Positions 5,924 to 10,028 of a DNA stretch of 10,028 nt are shown here, one piece after another. The stretch spans positions 1-10,028 of the forward strand of contig WQWK01000053.1 in assembly GCA_009785395.1 (NCBI GenBank). The letters run 5' to 3'. Origin of the DNA: Conexibacteraceae bacterium (lineage in GTDB: Bacteria; Actinomycetota; Thermoleophilia; Solirubrobacterales; Solirubrobacteraceae). The position numbers were made by a program, and so were the translations under genes. The notes beneath the pieces were generated by a model that searched no databases, was not told the origin of the DNA, and saw only the letters and a list, made by a program, of their open reading frames with translations. How positions within the stretch are numbered: the first letter of the stretch is position 1; each line of letters starts with the position of its first letter.

Positions 5924-6361
5924 CTACCGCCGCTGGGTGGGCAGGCTCAGCAGCACCTGCTCAGCCTGGTCGATCGCAACCTGCGTCGGACAGATCGTCT
6001 GAAGCCCCTGCTCGGCGTACCACGCGGCGCGGGCCGGGTCGGCCACCCGCACGACCACACGCGGCACGTTGAAGCGGCGCTGCGCGATCTGCGAGATCAC
6101 GAGGTTGGTGTTGTCGCCGCTGGTCGCGGCCATGAACACATCGGCCTCCTCGATACCGGCCTCGATCAGCCCGTCGATCTCGAGCGCGGTGCCGACCGTG
6201 AATCGTCCCCCCGAGTCCTCCCAGGTGGAGGTCAGGCCGCGATCCAAGCGCTCGTGTGAGAGCGGGTCGCGATCCATCACCGAGACGTCATGACCAGCGT
6301 CGAGCGCGCTCTTGGCGACCGCCGATCCGACGCGGCCGCATCCAACGATCAGGATGAACAT
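5924..6361 (-). CDS. Short TrkA-like protein with RCK_N domain only
   Basis: The 145-residue protein is a single NAD-binding RCK_N domain: GCGRVG (7-12), acidic D30 closing the second strand, TSGDNTN (about 83-89) and a normal end at QVLLSLPTQRR. The RCK_C domain found in the neighbouring protein and in the actinobacterial homologues I recall (about 220 residues) is absent. The stop is clean and the downstream RCK gene starts 12 bases later, so this looks like a naturally short family member and not a fresh truncation. It probably forms a mixed gating ring with its neighbour for potassium uptake. No ribosome site precedes the ATG. The gene starts 24 bp after the DUF1844-like stop, and a -10-like box is placed for a leaderless transcript. 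Confidence 0.88.
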   Translation of the reverse strand: MFILIVGCGRVGSAVAKSALDAGHDVSVMDRDPLSHERLDRGLTSTWEDSGGRFTVGTALEIDGLIEAGIEEADVFMAATSGDNTNLVISQIAQRRFNVPRVVVRVADPARAAWYAEQGLQTICPTQVAIDQAEQVLLSLPTQRR

Positions 6362-6367
6362 GGCTGC

Positions 6368-6373
6368 ACTGTA
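6368..6373 (-). promoter_or_regulatory. Possible -10 box for a leaderless trk transcript
   Basis: TACAGT on the minus strand fits the actinobacterial TAnnnT -10 pattern. Six bases separate it from the ATG of the short RCK gene, which would put the transcript start on the A of the start codon. The absence of any ribosome site before that ATG agrees with a leaderless message. No convincing -35 box is seen, and read-through from the upstream operon is an alternative. Confidence 0.35.
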
Positions 6374-6385
6374 CTGCCGATGCGC

Positions 6386-6838
6386 TCACGGCTGCCCCGG
6401 GACCCACAGGCGCCCGCTGCTCTGGGCCGGCCCGGCTTTTTCATCCGGCTTTTTCTCAGCCGCCGGAGCGTCGGCCGGCCCGCCGCCCGGAGTCCCAGCC
6501 GGCGCATCACCCCCACTCGTCTGTACGTACGCCACCTGCAGCTGCGAGAGCGCATCACGGATTGCCGGCACCTGCGCAGGCGCGACCTGCTCCAGCTGCG
6601 GCATCAGCGCGCGCACCGATTCGATCGCGAGCTGCACCTGGGCGAGGTCGCGTTCATCCTCGGTGCCCGCCATCAGACCGGTGCGGCGCATGCCGAGGTT
6701 CACCATCGTCACCACGTTCTCAAGCAGAACGTGCTCGACGCGCACGCGCTTGATCTCCTGCTCGTAGGCGGCCCGCAACTGCTCCTCTGTGAGCTCCTCC
6801 GGGTTCACCGCCCCCGGGTTCGTACTCTCGTCGGCCAT
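6386..6838 (-). CDS. DUF1844-like small protein
   Basis: The 150-residue soluble protein has three parts: an acidic N-terminus (1-30), a helical core (about 31-106) and a Pro/Ala/Gly-rich, probably disordered tail (107-150). The core (EHVLLENVVTMVNLGMRRTG, DLAQVQLAIESVRALMPQLE, IRDALSQLQVAYVQ) has the layout I associate with DUF1844, whose function is unknown. The assignment is by resemblance only. The ATG at 6836-6838 shares one base with the stop of the GCS2 ligase (TGATG), and a strong GGAGGTG ribosome site lies about 6 bases upstream, so the start is well supported. It is the last gene of the overlapping series that begins with rimI. Confidence 0.75.
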   Translation of the reverse strand: MADESTNPGAVNPEELTEEQLRAAYEQEIKRVRVEHVLLENVVTMVNLGMRRTGLMAGTEDERDLAQVQLAIESVRALMPQLEQVAPAQVPAIRDALSQLQVAYVQTSGGDAPAGTPGGGPADAPAAEKKPDEKAGPAQSSGRLWVPGQP

Positions 6839-8004
6839 CAGTTCACCTCCACGGTGCTTTTCGCCTCTGAAGAATAGGTTGCCCGCGTCATCTCGACCGT
6901 CGTGGCGAAGGCCTCCTGCAGCGTCATCCCCTGCGCCAGCAGCGCCCGCTGGCGCTGTGCCCCGTTCGCCGGCGGCAGCTCCACACTGATCCCCAGCTCG
7001 GCACGGACGGGCGCCGTCCACGCCAGCAGGCGGTCGATCGCCGCCCGCGCCGGATACGCCTCGCCGGACTCTAGGTCGAGCAGCTCACCGTCGAGCCCGT
7101 AGCGAATCGCCCGCCACATGTTCTCCTCGATCCACCGCGGCGCGAGGTCCGCATGCGGCCGGCCGTCGTCGATGTCACGGGCGGTCTGCGCCACACAGGC
7201 GGCGATCAAGGCCGAGAGCGCGTCCGCCTCGCCCGCGGTCGCCTGCACGTCGCAGATGCGCACCTCGACCGTGCCGAACGCGAGGTGCGGCCGGATCGAC
7301 CACCACACCTGCGTGTACTCGACGATCGAGCGGGTGCGCACCAGGAAGTCCACGTACTCCGCGAACGCGCCCCAGCTTCCGAACACGTCCGGCACGCCAC
7401 AGCGCGGGAAGCTCTTGGTGAAGATCTGCGAGCGCATGCTGTGCAGGCCGGCATCGCGTCCCTCGAGGAACGGCGAGTTGGCCGAGATCGCCAGCAGCAG
7501 CGGCAGCACCGGCCGCAACCGGTCGCAGACCTGGACCGCGCGGTCGGGGCCGCGGATGCCGACGTGCACGTGGGTCGAGAAGGTGTTGTTGCGCCAGGCG
7601 ACGTACTTCAGGCCCTCCTCGACGCGGTGATAGTGGTCGGTGTCGATGATGTGCTGCTCGCGGTAATCGGCCCACGGGTGCGTGCCGGTCGCCGCCAGCA
7701 GCACATCGTGAGCGCCGGCGAGCGCGAACAGGCGCCTGCGCACATCGTGCTGCATGTGCAGCGCAGCCGCGACGTTCTCGCCGCGCCCCGAGCGGATCTC
7801 GATCTCCGACGAGATCAGCTCGCCGGCGATCGCCTCGCTCAGAACCGGATCCGACTGCGCGGCGGCGTCGCGCAGCTCCTCGAATCGCGCCGCCATCCCG
7901 AGGCTTGCCGGATCGAGGATCGCGAACTCCTCCTCAAGCCCGACCGTGAAGTCCGTCGCGTCCTCAAAGCGGGCGCGCCCGCCGATCAGATCAATGTCAC
8001 TCAA
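6838..8004 (-). CDS. GCS2-family carboxylate-amine ligase (YbdK/glutamate-cysteine ligase type 2-like)
   Basis: This 388-residue enzyme belongs to the ATP-dependent glutamate-cysteine ligase type 2 family, which joins the gamma-carboxyl of glutamate, or a related acid, to an amine. Motifs in order are VGLEEEF (21-27, metal/ATP site), THVHVGI (144-150), ANSPFLEGRD (175-184) with SMRSQIF (189-195), TVEVRICD (245-252) and EENMWRAIRYGLDG (293-306). True substrates of such actinobacterial proteins are often unknown; glutathione, ergothioneine-type or other gamma-glutamyl chemistry is possible. The best start is a TTG at 8002-8004 that overlaps the rex stop by two bases (TTGA), with no visible ribosome site, so initiation probably depends on ribosomes finishing rex. 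A slightly later start cannot be excluded, but GLEEEF must be retained. The 3' end is coupled to the DUF1844-like gene. Confidence 0.9.
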   Translation of the reverse strand: MSDIDLIGGRARFEDATDFTVGLEEEFAILDPASLGMAARFEELRDAAAQSDPVLSEAIAGELISSEIEIRSGRGENVAAALHMQHDVRRRLFALAGAHDVLLAATGTHPWADYREQHIIDTDHYHRVEEGLKYVAWRNNTFSTHVHVGIRGPDRAVQVCDRLRPVLPLLLAISANSPFLEGRDAGLHSMRSQIFTKSFPRCGVPDVFGSWGAFAEYVDFLVRTRSIVEYTQVWWSIRPHLAFGTVEVRICDVQATAGEADALSALIAACVAQTARDIDDGRPHADLAPRWIEENMWRAIRYGLDGELLDLESGEAYPARAAIDRLLAWTAPVRAELGISVELPPANGAQRQRALLAQGMTLQEAFATTVEMTRATYSSEAKSTVEVN

Positions 8005-8651
8005 GCCAGATAGAAGTAGAGCGCGTACAACAGATCGACGGCCGGGCTCGAGGTGTGGACGGTGACCTCGGGCGGCGTGTGCAGCAGCGCCTCCGAGTAG
8101 TTGAAGATCACCTTCACGCCCACGTCGACGAGGTCGTCGGCGACGTCCTGCGCGACCCTGGAGGGCACCGCCAGCACCGCCACGACGACGTCCTGCACCT
8201 CGATCACGGAGCGCATCTCGTCGTAGTGCTGGACGGTGAGGCTGCCGACCTCCGTACCGACCTTCTGCGGATTGGTGTCGAACAGCGCCACAACACTGAA
8301 ACCGTGATCGGCGAAGATGTCCGAGGTCGCAATCGCGCGCCCGAGGTTGCCCGCGCCGAACAGGGCGATGTTGTGCTGCCCGGAGGTGCGCAGGATGCCG
8401 CGGATCTCACCGATCAGCGCATCGATGTTGTAACCCACGCCGCGCTTCCCGAACTTCCCGAACCCCGAGAGGTCACGGCGAATCTGGGTCGAGTTGACAT
8501 GCGTGTAGTCGGCCAGCTCCTGCGAGCTGATCGTCTCCTCACCCATTTTCCGCGCCTGTGTCAGCACCATCAGATAGCGCGAGAGGCGCACCGCCACACC
8601 CAACCCGAGCTTCTCGCCGGGCAGCTCCAGTTCCTGTTTCTCGCTGGTCAT
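8001..8651 (-). CDS. rex: Redox-sensing transcriptional repressor Rex
   Basis: Rex represses respiratory and fermentation genes and leaves DNA when NADH rises. The 216-residue protein has the expected plan. A winged-helix DNA-binding domain (about 20-85) contains RLSRYL, SSQELADYTHVNSTQIRRDLS and FGKFGKRGVGY. A Rossmann domain follows with GAGNLG (99-104), and D125 ends the second strand for NAD(H) selectivity. The domain-swapped C-terminal helix ends YALYFYL. Length and motifs are complete, so it should be functional. The ATG overlaps the stop of the glutaredoxin-like gene (ATGA), and its own stop overlaps the TTG of the GCS2 gene. No Rex operator was found in the window; the operon promoter lies beyond the right edge, so autoregulation cannot be judged. 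Confidence 0.96.
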   Translation of the reverse strand: MTSEKQELELPGEKLGLGVAVRLSRYLMVLTQARKMGEETISSQELADYTHVNSTQIRRDLSGFGKFGKRGVGYNIDALIGEIRGILRTSGQHNIALFGAGNLGRAIATSDIFADHGFSVVALFDTNPQKVGTEVGSLTVQHYDEMRSVIEVQDVVVAVLAVPSRVAQDVADDLVDVGVKVIFNYSEALLHTPPEVTVHTSSPAVDLLYALYFYLA

Positions 8652-8931
8652 GAGCCGCTCACTCTACTCACAAAAGCCTGCTCGTCCACAAACAGCTCGA
8701 AGGCCTCGGCCCCGTCGATCTCCACCACGGGGATGCGTTCGAGGTAGCGCTTGAAGAGCTCGTCGTCGGCCTCGATGTCGCGCTGCTCGAGCACGAACGG
8801 CACCCGCGCCGCCACGCGCTCGATCACTGCCAGCGCCTGCTCACACAGGTGGCAGCCCGGACGGCCGTAGACGACAACTGTCACTGCGGGCCCTGGATTC
8901 GGGCCCGCCCACCCGGGCCTGGCAGAACCGC

Positions 8932-8935
<4 letters not shown>
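8648..8935 (-). CDS. Glutaredoxin-like thiol-disulfide protein
   Basis: The 95-residue protein has a thioredoxin fold of the glutaredoxin/DUF836 type. After a Gly/Pro-rich N-terminal extension (1-17) come the first strand VTVVVYGRPG, the active-site C28-H-L-C31, a helix, RDIEADDEL and the cis-proline loop IPVVEIDG (P69). It probably reduces or senses disulfides in the cytoplasm; the donor thiol is unknown. The start is a GTG at 8933-8935 overlapping the tsaD stop (GTGA), 8 bases after an excellent AGGAGG site within the end of tsaD. Its 3' end overlaps the rex start. A glutaredoxin-like gene directly before rex is, as I recall, a recurring actinobacterial arrangement, often followed by hemA; here hemA is replaced by a GCS2 gene. 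Confidence 0.9.
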
Positions 8936-9923
<988 letters not shown>

Positions 9924-9927
<4 letters not shown>

Positions 9928-10028
9928 GCCGGCTCCCACGGGGTGCCGACGGCGCGCCACATGACGATCGCGTCCTCGCCGTTGTCAGCGTAATAGCGGG
10001 GACGCGTGCCGACTCCGCGGAAGCCGTA
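9924..10028 (-). CDS. rimI: Ribosomal-protein-alanine N-acetyltransferase RimI, C-terminal part
   Basis: The minus-strand frame entering from the right edge encodes the last 34 residues of a GNAT acetyltransferase. It reads YGFRGVGTRPRYY, then NGEDAIVMWR and a short tail ending TPWEPA. GFxxxGxRxxYYxxxGEDAxxM is the characteristic C-terminal signature of RimI, which acetylates the N-terminal alanine of ribosomal protein S18. The TGA overlaps the tsaD ATG (ATGA), and rimI next to tsaD is the usual order after tsaE-tsaB in Gram-positive genomes. The N-terminal acetyl-CoA-binding region lies outside the window, so a tsaB-rimI fusion cannot be excluded. Confidence 0.92.

Noticed and set aside
5474..6259. 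Plus-strand open frame opposite the Trk pair
   Set aside because: It is a shadow of two clear RCK genes, rich in Arg/His/Asp and without domain signatures.
7153..8013. Plus-strand open frame of 286 codons opposite the GCS2 gene
   Set aside because: The minus strand encodes a complete GCS2 protein with all motifs. The plus-strand product is Arg-rich with no family resemblance.
9928..9960. Earlier GTG start for tsaD
   Set aside because: The extra 11 residues overlap the rimI coding end and are not found in the family, which starts at MxILxIDTS. The ATG at 9925-9927 has a ribosome site.

Overview
The window is high-GC, densely packed bacterial chromosome. Gene content and style suggest an actinobacterium. 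A Thermoleophilia/Solirubrobacterales-like host is my best guess, based on a glutaredoxin-like gene next to rex, a paired Trk/RCK cassette, a GCS2 ligase with a DUF1844-like partner, and secreted collagen-like proteins. This placement is inference, since no marker gene was searched. Almost everything is on the minus strand. The exceptions are a cut-off gene tail at the left edge and the collagen-like gene.

Left part (1-3720): a plus-strand gene fragment ends at 87 and converges on a three-gene minus-strand operon. Read in its own direction, that operon encodes a [2Fe-2S] subunit (3108-3623), a Tat-signal-bearing molybdopterin-binding large subunit of the xanthine dehydrogenase/isoquinoline oxidoreductase family (733-3096), and an unrecognised 204-residue protein whose start overlaps the large-subunit stop by one base (119-733). 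No FAD subunit is present. Together with the Tat signal this suggests a complex that works outside the cytoplasm and passes electrons to the respiratory chain. A possible promoter with a 10-bp-spaced direct repeat lies just upstream.

Middle (3723-5215): a YccF-type membrane protein (minus) and a secreted collagen-like protein (plus) are divergent. About 150 bp separate them, and this gap holds a perfect 10-bp inverted repeat. The collagen-like gene carries an in-frame 27-bp tandem repeat and ends at a GC-rich hairpin. That hairpin is shared, end to end, with a minus-strand tRNA-Gln(CTG).

Right part (5249-10028): a long minus-strand gene series begins beyond the right edge: rimI (C-terminus only), tsaD, glutaredoxin-like, rex, GCS2 ligase, DUF1844-like, then two Trk/RCK potassium-uptake regulatory proteins. 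From rimI to the DUF1844-like gene every junction overlaps (ATGA, GTGA, ATGA, TTGA, TGATG), so these six genes are almost certainly one transcript with coupled translation. The set joins tRNA t6A synthesis (tsaD) and ribosomal protein acetylation (rimI) to NADH-sensing and thiol functions (rex, glutaredoxin, possibly a gamma-glutamyl ligase). The Trk pair follows after 24 bp and may have its own leaderless promoter.

No CRISPR array, insertion sequence, phage module or clearly unprecedented system was seen. The points most worth following are the unknown third gene of the molybdenum hydroxylase operon, the collagen-like protein with its repeat and upstream hairpin, and the redox cluster fused to the tsaD operon.
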